Position numbers and translations under genes: made by a program. The notes under the pieces were generated by a model, which was not told the DNA's origin, made no database searches, and saw only the letters and a list, made by a program, of their open reading frames with translations. A stretch of DNA of 25,447 nucleotides from JBBQNR01 sp038330145 (lineage in GTDB: Bacteria; Actinomycetota; Thermoleophilia; Solirubrobacterales; JBBDJG01). The stretch lies in contig JBBQNR010000040.1 of assembly GCA_038330145.1 (NCBI GenBank), forward strand, positions 1 to 25,447, in the 5' to 3' direction. Positions 14,532-20,810 of this stretch are shown here, piece after piece; positions within the stretch are counted from its first letter, which is position 1, and each line of letters starts with the position of its first letter.

Positions 14532-15731
14532 ATGGAGGCGTTTGTATACGACGCCGTGCGCACGCCTCGGGGCCGCGGCAGCGCCAAGGGCTCGCTCGCC
14601 GAGACGAGGCCGGTCGAGCTGCTGGCGACGCTCTTCCGAGCGCTCGAGCAGCGCAACGGGCTCGACACCGCTCGGGTCGACGACGTCACGGTCGGGTGCA
14701 ACACGCAGACCGCGGAGCAGGGCTCGAACGTCGCCCGCGCAGCGACGCTGTTCGCCGGCTGGAGCTACCTCTCCTCCGGCGGCACGATCTCGCGCCTGTG
14801 CTGCTCCGGGGTCGACGCAATCGCCACGGCGGCGGCCAAGATCGACGCCGGCGTCGACGACCTCGCCGTGGCCGGTGGAGTGGAGTCGATGTCACGCGTG
14901 CCGCTGTTCGCCGACGGTGGGCCGATGTTCGCGGACCCCGAGGTCGCGTCGGCCTCCGGCTTCCTGCACATGGGCGTCGCCGCCGACATCGTCGCGACGC
15001 TGGGCGTCATCTCGCGTGAGGACTGCGACGAATACGCGTTGCGCTCGCACCAGCGCGCCGCGGCCGCCCGCGACAGCGGCGCCTTCGACCACTCGTTGGT
15101 GCCTGTCCGCGACGGCGACGGTGAACTACTGCTGGACCGCGACGAGATGATCCGCGACGGCCAGACGATCGAGCAGCTATCGGCGCTGGAGCCGGCCTTC
15201 GCCGCCCTGGCGCAGGACGGTGCGCGCCGGGTGATCGACGACAAGCTGCCGAACCTGGGCGAGCTGGATCACGTGCACACCGTCGCCAGCGCGCCACAGA
15301 TAGTCGACGGCGCCTCGCTGGTGCTGCTCGGCAACCGCGACCAGGCCGCCGTGCTCGGCGCCGAGCCGCGTGCCCGCATCGTGGCCGCCGCCAACGCGGG
15401 AGTGAAATCACCGCTGCTGACGGCGACGGCGCCGGCCAGCGCCAAGGCGCTCGAGCGCGCCGGCATGACGATGCGCGACGTGGACCTTTTCGAGGTCAAC
15501 GAGTCGTTCGCGGCCATCGTCCTCCACTACGGCAGGCACTTCGACCTCGACTTCGAGCGCGTGAACGTGAACGGCGGCGCGATCGCGATGGGCCACCCGC
15601 TGGGCGCGACCGGCGGCATCCTGCTGGCCTCGCTGGTGGACGAGCTGGAGAGCAGGGACCTCGAGATCGGATTGCTGACGATCCCGGCGGCGGCCGGCAT
15701 CGGCGCCGCGCTGATGGTCCAGCGCGTGTAA
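14532..15731 (+). CDS. FadA-like thiolase lacking the C-terminal catalytic Cys
   Basis: A 399-residue acetyl-CoA acyltransferase-like protein of the classical FadA type. The start MEAFVYDAVRTPRGRGSAKG is canonical. The acylated cysteine is Cys90 (SRLCCSGVDAI), although the Asn usual before it is Ser. EVNESFA (321-327) and NGGAIAMGHPLGATGG with His355 are intact. The last motif, normally C-x-G-G-G-x-G with the acid/base cysteine, reads TIPAAAGIGAALM: Pro385 stands where Cys is expected (codon CCG read directly). The reading frame is otherwise complete and in good codon usage, so this is not plain decay. It may have lost normal thiolysis, gained another activity, or work with the SCP2-type thiolase. 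It follows that gene by 43 bases and precedes the dehydrogenase by 10. Confidence 0.9.
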   Translation: MEAFVYDAVRTPRGRGSAKGSLAETRPVELLATLFRALEQRNGLDTARVDDVTVGCNTQTAEQGSNVARAATLFAGWSYLSSGGTISRLCCSGVDAIATAAAKIDAGVDDLAVAGGVESMSRVPLFADGGPMFADPEVASASGFLHMGVAADIVATLGVISREDCDEYALRSHQRAAAARDSGAFDHSLVPVRDGDGELLLDRDEMIRDGQTIEQLSALEPAFAALAQDGARRVIDDKLPNLGELDHVHTVASAPQIVDGASLVLLGNRDQAAVLGAEPRARIVAAANAGVKSPLLTATAPASAKALERAGMTMRDVDLFEVNESFAAIVLHYGRHFDLDFERVNVNGGAIAMGHPLGATGGILLASLVDELESRDLEIGLLTIPAAAGIGAALMVQRV

Positions 15732-15741
15732 TGCTCTGACC

Positions 15742-16902
15742 ATGGCGACGACCGCGACCACCACCGGCGCCGACGTCTACGCCCTGCCGCAGGACTTCCT
15801 CGACTTCCGCGACACGATCCGCCAGATCGTGAAGGAGCGGGTCGAGCCGCGCGCGGCGGAGATCGACGCCAAGGGCGAGTACCCGTGGGACATCCGCCGG
15901 CTGTTCGCCGAGCACGACCTGCTCGGGCTGCCGTTCCCGACCGAGTACGGCGGCACCGGTACCGGCACGCTGATGCTGAACGTGGCCGTGGAGGAGGTTG
16001 CCAAGGCCTGCGCCTCGAGCGCGCTGATCCTGATGGTGCAGGAGCTGGGAACGCTTCCGATTCAGCTCTTCGGCAGTGAGGAGCAGAAGCGCAAATGGCT
16101 GCCGCCGTGCGCGTCCGGCGAGTGGTCCCCCGCCTTCTGCCTGTCCGAGCCCGAGGCTGGCTCGGACCCGGCGTCGATGCGCACGACCGCGGTCCTCGAG
16201 GGCGACCAGTGGGTGATCAACGGCACCAAGAACTGGATCAGCAACGCCGGTGTCGCCGACTTTTACGTCGTGTTCGCGATCACCGACCGCGAGAGCCGCC
16301 GCGGCAGCGCCTTCATCGTCGAGAAGGACCGCCCCGGCTTCTCGATGCCGAAGCTGGAGCACAAGCTCGGCATTCGCGGCTCCCCCACCGGCCAACCCGT
16401 GTTCGAGGACGTTCGCGTCCCGCGCGAGAACATGATCGGCGAGCCAGGCAAGGGCCTCTCGGTCGCGCTCGCGACGCTCGAGCGCACGCGCCTGGGAGCG
16501 GGGGCTCAGGCCGTCGGCATCGCGCAGGGCGCGACCGACTATGCGACCGGCTACGCGCGCGAGCGGATCGCCTTCGGCAAGCCGATCATCGAGCTGCAGG
16601 CGATCCAGTTCAAGCTCGCCGAGATGGAGACGCGGACGGCGGCAGCTCGCGAGCTGCTCTATCGGGCCTGCGCGATGGCGGATCGCAACGAGCCCGGCCT
16701 CGGCAAGCACACTTCGATGGCGAAGCTGTTCGCCTCCGACACCGCGATGTACGTCACGGTCGAGGCGATCCAGGTCCTGGGCGGCTACGGATACGTCACC
16801 GAGTACCCGGTCGAGCGCATGATGCGTGACGCGAAGATCACCCAGATCTACGAGGGCACGAACGAGATCCAGCGCGTGGTGATCGCCCGCGCGATGAAGT
16901 AG
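15742..16902 (+). CDS. Acyl-CoA dehydrogenase
   Basis: A 386-residue FAD enzyme that introduces the alpha,beta double bond into an acyl-CoA and passes electrons to ETF. FAD-binding motifs are FCLSEPEAGSDPASM (132-146) and WISNAG (165-170). GIRGSPTGQPVFEDVRVP follows. Arg and Gln contacts for FAD are in YARERIAFGKPI (271-282) and QVLGGYGYVTEYPVERMMRD (344-363). The catalytic base is Glu371 in QIYEGTNEIQRVVIAR. Length and order are normal for short/medium-chain members. It is the last gene of the oxygenase operon, 10 bases after the thiolase stop. A CoA ligase, enoyl-CoA hydratase and hydroxyacyl-CoA dehydrogenase are missing here and must come from elsewhere. Confidence 0.95.
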   Translation: MATTATTTGADVYALPQDFLDFRDTIRQIVKERVEPRAAEIDAKGEYPWDIRRLFAEHDLLGLPFPTEYGGTGTGTLMLNVAVEEVAKACASSALILMVQELGTLPIQLFGSEEQKRKWLPPCASGEWSPAFCLSEPEAGSDPASMRTTAVLEGDQWVINGTKNWISNAGVADFYVVFAITDRESRRGSAFIVEKDRPGFSMPKLEHKLGIRGSPTGQPVFEDVRVPRENMIGEPGKGLSVALATLERTRLGAGAQAVGIAQGATDYATGYARERIAFGKPIIELQAIQFKLAEMETRTAAARELLYRACAMADRNEPGLGKHTSMAKLFASDTAMYVTVEAIQVLGGYGYVTEYPVERMMRDAKITQIYEGTNEIQRVVIARAMK

Positions 16903-16932
16903 GCGCGCCGGTTTCGCGCACCCGCGGCGGGG

Positions 16933-16938
16933 TACTCT
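16933..16938 (+). promoter_or_regulatory. Possible -10 box of a leaderless gene
   Basis: TACTCT (TANNNT) ends eight bases before ATG 16947. At that distance transcription would begin at or next to the A of ATG, giving a leaderless mRNA, which is common in actinobacteria. No Shine-Dalgarno is present, which agrees with this. The -35 is weak. Confidence 0.4.
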
Positions 16939-16946
16939 TACTGGCC

Positions 16947-17123
16947 ATGCAGCTCTTTCTGGCCTTCATGGGCATAACCGTCCTCACCGTGCTCGCCGTG
17001 GCGGCGATACTGGCCGGCGGCACGACGGCCTCGATGGTCGCCGCGCTGGGGCTGGCCGTGGTCGGCACCGTCCTCATCATCGGCCTCACGCTCGCCTACC
17101 TGGGGCCGGACGGCCACAACTAG
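16947..17123 (+). CDS. 58-residue two-helix membrane protein
   Basis: A short frame with strongly GC-biased third positions encodes two hydrophobic segments, about residues 2-23 (LFLAFMGITVLTVLAVAAIL) and 30-52 (VAALGLAVVGTVLIIGLTLA), joined by a GGTTAS turn and ending YLGPDGHN. This is a helical hairpin that would sit in the cytoplasmic membrane. No ribosome site is seen, but a TACTCT box at leaderless distance is. It lies 44 bases after the acyl-CoA dehydrogenase and is probably transcribed from its own promoter. The family is not recognised and the function is unknown. Confidence 0.6.
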   Translation: MQLFLAFMGITVLTVLAVAAILAGGTTASMVAALGLAVVGTVLIIGLTLAYLGPDGHN

Positions 17124-17146
17124 CAGGTCTGCGGCTGCTCGTCGGC

Positions 17147-17272
17147 GTGCCCCTGCCCGGAGAGGCCAAAAACGCGGGTGACGCCATCTACGAGCCGCGG
17201 GCCGTGATCGGGCTCCGCCGCGGCTCGAGCCCCTGGCGGGGCAGCTTCGACTTCATAGTCGAGCCCCGCTGA
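17147..17272 (+). CDS. Possible 41-residue ORF
   Basis: A plus-strand frame from GTG 17147 to TGA 17270 has high third-position GC and a normal-looking composition (it includes KNAGDAIYEP and SFDFIVEPR). The frame stays open upstream into the 58-residue gene without a better start. A minus-strand frame over the same bases has equal codon bias, so coding strand and reality are both uncertain. No ribosome site or homology is recognised. Confidence 0.22.
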   Translation: MPLPGEAKNAGDAIYEPRAVIGLRRGSSPWRGSFDFIVEPR

Positions 17273-17356
17273 GCTCCCGCCGGTTTGCCCGCGGGGCGGG
17301 CGGGTAAGCGCCAATCGAGGTCGGCACTCCGCGCTCCACGGGAAGGGAACGAGCCA

Positions 17357-17566
17357 ATGACCAGCAGCTCCGTCATATCGCCGCGCCGTCGCATGAGGCA
17401 GCAACTGAGGAGGATCGAGAAAGCGCTGCCGCCCCGGCCACTCGGATCATGCCCGACGTGCCGGAGCGCGGTCGAGCCGGACCCCGGCGCGATTCGCTTC
17501 CGTGCCGCGTGGTACCACCTGCGCTGCGCCCTGCGCGAGAGCGCGCCCAGCGACGTCCATTCCTGA
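17357..17566 (+). CDS. 69-residue CxxC/HxxC zinc-binding candidate
   Basis: A small basic protein. Residues 1-28 are Arg-rich (RRRMRQQLRRIEKAL, likely an amphipathic or nucleic-acid-binding helix). A compact metal-site pattern follows: Cys32-x2-Cys35, then His54-x2-Cys57 after an 18-residue loop (CPTC...WYHLRC). This resembles half of a LIM-like zinc finger or the ligand set of a treble clef, and CxxC..HLRC small proteins are frequent in actinobacteria. ATG 17357 is preceded by GGAAGGGAA. The frame extends upstream to 17285 without a better start. Function unknown; zinc binding is inferred from the residue pattern only. Confidence 0.6.
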   Translation: MTSSSVISPRRRMRQQLRRIEKALPPRPLGSCPTCRSAVEPDPGAIRFRAAWYHLRCALRESAPSDVHS

Positions 17567-17625
17567 GCTCGATGGGCAGCTACCGCCGAGCCTTCGCCGG
17601 CGACCGCTGCTCCGAGCTGCCCGAC

Positions 17626-18032
17626 TCAGGGAGCGAACACGCCCTGCCGCAGGAACACCGACTCGTCGCCGGTCGTGCATTGCGGCGGGCACCAGAACCC
17701 AAGTGAGCCGTCGGATCCCGGGTCCTTGACCGTCAGGCTTTGGACCGACACGATCGCCCGCTCCCCCTCCTTCGCCAAGCCTGGCAGGGCGGCGTCGGCG
17801 CTCGTGCTCGCGTTGCAGTTCGATCCGGACGGGTCCGGAGTGCCGACGCAGGCCACCGGTATCGCCAGCGGGTGGTCGCTCAGGCCGTGTACTCGGGCAC
17901 CAGTGGCACGACGTAGGTGGCGATGCCGCCCGCCTGAAGAGCGAGCACCGTCTGGAAGTTGACCTGCAGAATCGACTCGCCGCCGGTGGGCATGGCCAGC
18001 TCCGCGCGAGCTGCCTGTGCCTGAATTCCCAA
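17626..18032 (-). pseudogene. Frameshifted small gene downstream of the histidine kinase
   Basis: Two adjacent minus-strand frames share high third-position GC and read as one protein if a single base is added near 17883. The first part, from TTG 18032 or ATG 17993, contains MPTGGESILQVNFQ and TYVVPLVPEYTA and ends at TGA 17882-17880. The second continues from about 17883 as GLSDHPLAIPVACVGTPD, then SVQSLTVKDPGSDGSLGFW and CPPQCTTGD, ending at 17626. The joined product is about 135 residues with four Cys and no recognised family. Either the gene is decayed, or an assembly error or programmed slip is present. It is the last gene of the long minus-strand block. Confidence 0.45.
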
Positions 18033-18075
18033 CAGGCCCGTGATGGCCGAGAGGTGCCGCTCGGCTCGAATCCGG

Positions 18076-19512
18076 CTAGCGGGGCAGTGCGTTGCCAGGC
18101 GTGCCGTCGGGCGTCGCGTCGCCGCCGGCAGCCGCTCGACCGCCGGGTGGAGCGGCTGCGAGTGTCAAGAAGACGTCGGCACCTCCCTCGCTGCGGTTGG
18201 CCGCGCCGGCTCGGCCCATGTGCGCCCTGGCGATCGCCTCCACGATCGCCAGGCCCAGACCGCTGCCGCCGCGGCCGCGGCCCTCGTCCCCTCGCGTGAA
18301 GCGCTCGAAGGCCTTGCCGAGGAATGCCGCCGGGAAGCCCGGTCCCTCGTCGCTGACGTGCAGCTCCACCTCCCCGTTCGCCTGGAGAACATAGAGGCGA
18401 ACGGGCCCCTGCCCGTATCGGAGCGCGTTGTCGACGAGGTTGCCGAGCGCCTGGCGTAGGCGCAGCGGGTCGGCCCAAAGCTCGACCGCCGCTTCCTCGA
18501 CCACGATCGGGCGCGCCGTTTCCTCGCTGCGCAGCGCAAAGCGGTCCCGGACATCGTTGAGCACTTCGACCGCATCGATGCGGGCCGGCCTGACCGGAAG
18601 CCCACCCTGGTCCGAGCGCGCGATCACGAGCAGGTCCTCGGCCAGCTGCACGAGGCGATCGGTCTCCTCCGCCGCGGAGCGCACCGCCTGCTCCAGCTCC
18701 TGCCGCGAGCGGCCTCTTCGAAGCGCAAGCTCGAGCTCGGCCTTCAAAACCGCCAGCGGAGTTCGCAGCTCGTGACTGGCGTCCGAGACGAAGGTGCGCT
18801 CACGATTGAAGGCGACCTCCAGGCGCGCCAGCATGTCGTTCAGCGTGTGGCCAAGGCGAGCAATCTCGTCGTTGGCGGGTGGAACCGGCAGCCGGCGCCC
18901 CGGCGCGGCAGCGGAGATTTCCTCGGCGCGGCGCCGCATCGACTCGACGGTCCGCAAGGACGCCGCCGAGAGCCCGTAGCCCGCCAGCGCCGCCAGCAGC
19001 AATGCCACCGGGCCGCCCACGAGGAGCAACGTGCCGAGGTCTCGCAGTGACGCGTCGCGGCTCTCGAGCGAGCTTCCGACCACGACGATCAGCCGCTGGT
19101 CCTGAGCGCGCACGGGCGTGGCCAGCAGGCGCGTCGACTCCTTCTCCGACCTCACGTACACCTGCTGGTCGACCAACGTAGTGCTCGTCTGCGCCCGGGC
19201 CAGGTCTCCCGGCCTCAGCAGAGGCCGCCGTGCATACTGAGAGGACGCGTCGATGACGCGCCCCTTTGCGTCGAGTATCTGGGCGAAGGTCTCGTCGCTG
19301 TCGGCCAGACGACCGCCCCCGCGCAGTCCGGAGTCGGCCTGCTTGACGAGCGCCGTCACCTCGTCCGCGCGAGCGCGCAGTCCCTGGTCGATCGTTCGGT
19401 CGAGGTCCGAACCGAGCCGGAGATAGAGAAACAGGCCTGTCGCCGAGAGAACAAGCGCCATCACGCCGGCGAAGGCAAGCGTCAGCTTGAGCTTGATCGG
19501 GATCCGGCTCAG
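18076..19512 (-). CDS. Sensor histidine kinase with CTG start
   Basis: A 478-residue membrane HK paired with the adjacent response regulator. The first membrane helix (about 8-31) has the usual start RIPIKLKLTLAFAGVMALVL. An extracytoplasmic sensor of about 120 residues follows, then a second helix (about 160-182) and a HAMP linker (183-235). The dimerisation domain has the phosphoacceptor His247 in FVSDASHELRTPL. The ATPase domain shows the N box (Asn358-Asn362, GNLVDNALRYG), G1 (DEGPGF, 388-393), F box (FERFTRG) and G2 (GSGLGLAIVEAIA). The C-terminal 25 residues are a Gly/Ala/Pro tail. No ATG, GTG or TTG precedes the first helix; CTG at 19512, overlapping the regulator's TGA, fits best. The next GTG (19464) would break helix 1. 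Confidence 0.9.
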   Translation of the reverse strand: MSRIPIKLKLTLAFAGVMALVLSATGLFLYLRLGSDLDRTIDQGLRARADEVTALVKQADSGLRGGGRLADSDETFAQILDAKGRVIDASSQYARRPLLRPGDLARAQTSTTLVDQQVYVRSEKESTRLLATPVRAQDQRLIVVVGSSLESRDASLRDLGTLLLVGGPVALLLAALAGYGLSAASLRTVESMRRRAEEISAAAPGRRLPVPPANDEIARLGHTLNDMLARLEVAFNRERTFVSDASHELRTPLAVLKAELELALRRGRSRQELEQAVRSAAEETDRLVQLAEDLLVIARSDQGGLPVRPARIDAVEVLNDVRDRFALRSEETARPIVVEEAAVELWADPLRLRQALGNLVDNALRYGQGPVRLYVLQANGEVELHVSDEGPGFPAAFLGKAFERFTRGDEGRGRGGSGLGLAIVEAIARAHMGRAGAANRSEGGADVFLTLAAAPPGGRAAAGGDATPDGTPGNALPR

Positions 19513-20189
19513 GATCCGCCGTCCTTGCGCAGCCGGTAGCCGACGCCACGCACGGTCTCGATGCTCTTGACGCCGAACGGCCGGTCGACCTTGTCGCGCA
19601 GGTAGCGGATGTAGACGTCGACCACGTTGGACCTGTTCTCGTAGTCGTAGTCCCAGGCGTGCTCGAGCAGCTGGAATCGGGACAGCACGTCGCCCGGGTG
19701 GCGCATCAGCGTCTCGAGCAGCGAGAACTCCTTCTGCGACAGGTCGATCGCGGTCTCTCCCCTCCAGGCCTGGTGCGTGGCGGGGTCGAGCCGTAGGTCG
19801 CCGACCTGCAGCACGACAGGCCTTTCGACGGGGCCCCGGCGCACCAGAGCGCGCAGTCGCGCCAGCAGCTCCGCGAACGAGAAGGGCTTTACCAGGTAGT
19901 CGTCCGCGCCGCCGTCGAGGCCGGCGACTCGATCCTCGACTCCGTCGCGGGCCGTCAGCATCAGCACTGGCGCCCAGACGCCGTCGCCCCGCAGGCGCCG
20001 GCAGGTCTCGAAGCCGTCGATGCCGGGCAGCATCACGTCGAGCACAACCGCGTCGTACTGCGTCGAGCCGGCCATCCAGAGCGCATCCTCGCCCTTGGAG
20101 GCGACGTCCGCAGCCATGCCGTCCTCGCGAAGGCCGCGGCGGACCAGGCTCGCCATCTTGACGTCGTCTTCGACGATCAAAACCCTCAT
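19509..20189 (-). CDS. OmpR/PhoB-family response regulator
   Basis: A 226-residue two-component regulator. The receiver domain (1-115) has acidic Asp8/Asp9, phosphoacceptor Asp51 (VVLDVMLPGIDGFE), Thr79 (LMLTARDG) and Lys101 (YLVKPFSFAELLARL). The DNA-binding winged helix spans about 128-222: LTLDP-like strands, LSQKEFSLLETLMRHPGDVL, SNVVDVYIRYLRDKVDR and IETVRGVGYRLR. ATG 20189 is set by GGAGCGGAGG upstream; the frame extends further, but only through sequence unlike receivers. The stop overlaps the kinase start, so the two are coupled. Targets are unknown; the adjacent exported acidic protein and ABC genes are the natural candidates (inference). Confidence 0.95.
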   Translation of the reverse strand: MRVLIVEDDVKMASLVRRGLREDGMAADVASKGEDALWMAGSTQYDAVVLDVMLPGIDGFETCRRLRGDGVWAPVLMLTARDGVEDRVAGLDGGADDYLVKPFSFAELLARLRALVRRGPVERPVVLQVGDLRLDPATHQAWRGETAIDLSQKEFSLLETLMRHPGDVLSRFQLLEHAWDYDYENRSNVVDVYIRYLRDKVDRPFGVKSIETVRGVGYRLRKDGGS

Positions 20190-20229
20190 GGGCACAAGTT
20201 TCCTCCGCTCCCATGAGAGCTTAATGAGG

Positions 20230-20255
20230 AGCGGCCCCGCCGTGGCGAGGCCGCT
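20230..20255. other. GC-rich hairpin between the acidic-protein gene and the regulator
   Basis: AGCGGCC (20230-20236) pairs with GGCCGCT (20249-20255), and an inner CGCC/GGCG pairs too, leaving one-base bulges and a two-base loop. A T-rich stretch (TTCTTT) follows only on the plus strand, where there is no gene. For the minus-strand operon it could act as a processing or stability element between the two genes. Confidence 0.55.
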
Positions 20256-20286
20256 TTCTTTGGACCAGGTGGCGCTGGGAGTCGCC

Positions 20287-20700
20287 CTACTGCTGTCCCC
20301 CGCTCTGGTTGTCCGCGTTGGGGTTGGCGGGCTCGTCGGCGTGGCCGCCCGGACCGTCGTCACCGCCCTTTTCGGAGCCACTCTCCTGCTCGGCTCCGTC
20401 GGCCTTCTCGGTGGCGCTGTTCTCAGGCCCATCCGCCTTCTCGGAGGCGCTGTCCTCGGGACCGTCGGCCTTCTCGTTGGCACCGTCGGCACCGTCGGCC
20501 TTCTCCGGTCCCTGGTCGGCTGGATCGCCCGCGGTGCTCGGCTGCTGAGCCGCCCCGGCTCCCTGATCCTGCACAGCGGCCTTGTCGGGCGACGTCGTGG
20601 AGGGTGCGGAGGTGACCGCCTGTGAGATGGCGGCGCCGCCGAGTGCCAGCGCGGCCAGCGCGGCAACTCCGACCAGCACCTTCTTGAAACGGTTTCTCAT
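20287..20700 (-). CDS. Exported acidic EKADG-repeat protein
   Basis: A 137-residue protein with a basic N-terminus and one hydrophobic segment (about 6-29, VLVGVAALAALALGGAAI), serving as signal or membrane anchor. The rest is low-complexity, without aromatic residues, very acidic and probably disordered. EKADG occurs four times (66-70, 76-80, 87-91, 98-102), spaced 10, 11 and 11 residues apart, and a Gly/Asp/Asn/Gln tail ends the protein. ATG 20700 has a GAGAGGAGC ribosome site. It is the gene directly before the response regulator, in the place where many actinobacterial systems have a small secreted partner, but no PepSY or other domain is seen. The acidic tail could bind cations or basic wall components (inference). 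Confidence 0.78.
   Translation of the reverse strand: MRNRFKKVLVGVAALAALALGGAAISQAVTSAPSTTSPDKAAVQDQGAGAAQQPSTAGDPADQGPEKADGADGANEKADGPEDSASEKADGPENSATEKADGAEQESGSEKGGDDGPGGHADEPANPNADNQSGGQQ
20395..20505 (-). repeat. EKADG-coding imperfect tandem repeats
   Basis: Four imperfect coding units of 30 or 33 bases encode EKADG followed by five or six Ser/Ala/Asn/Glu/Gly-rich residues. The similarity is visible in the DNA too (GAGAAGGC-GA-GG cores), so it reflects recent slippage or unequal exchange as well as protein-level constraint. Confidence 0.7.
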
Positions 20701-20716
20701 CCTGCTCCTCTCATTT

Positions 20717-20734
20717 CGGGACAACGAAGTCCCG
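20717..20734 (-). promoter_or_regulatory. Hairpin in the leader of the acidic-protein gene
   Basis: CGGGAC and GTCCCG form a perfect 6-bp stem with a 6-base loop, ending 16 bases before ATG 20700 and a few bases upstream of the ribosome site on the minus strand. It lies in the only gap over 100 bases inside the block (20701-20810), where a promoter or regulator site for the acidic-protein/two-component genes would be expected. No clear -10/-35 pair is seen. Confidence 0.4.
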
Positions 20735-20810
20735 CAAGCTAGGGCGGGGCCATGAGGTGGGCGTGAGCCCTGTCTAAGACCCGGATGAGGCCGCCGAAAC
20801 GGCGCCGGCC

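Noticed and set aside
17447..18478. 343-codon minus-strand frame across the kinase end and beyond
   Set aside because: Arg/Ser/Pro-rich shadow of high-GC coding in another frame, without any motif.
19513..20214. Long upstream extension of the histidine kinase frame
   Set aside because: This is the antisense-phase shadow of the response regulator gene. Arg/Gly/Ala-rich translation without domains.
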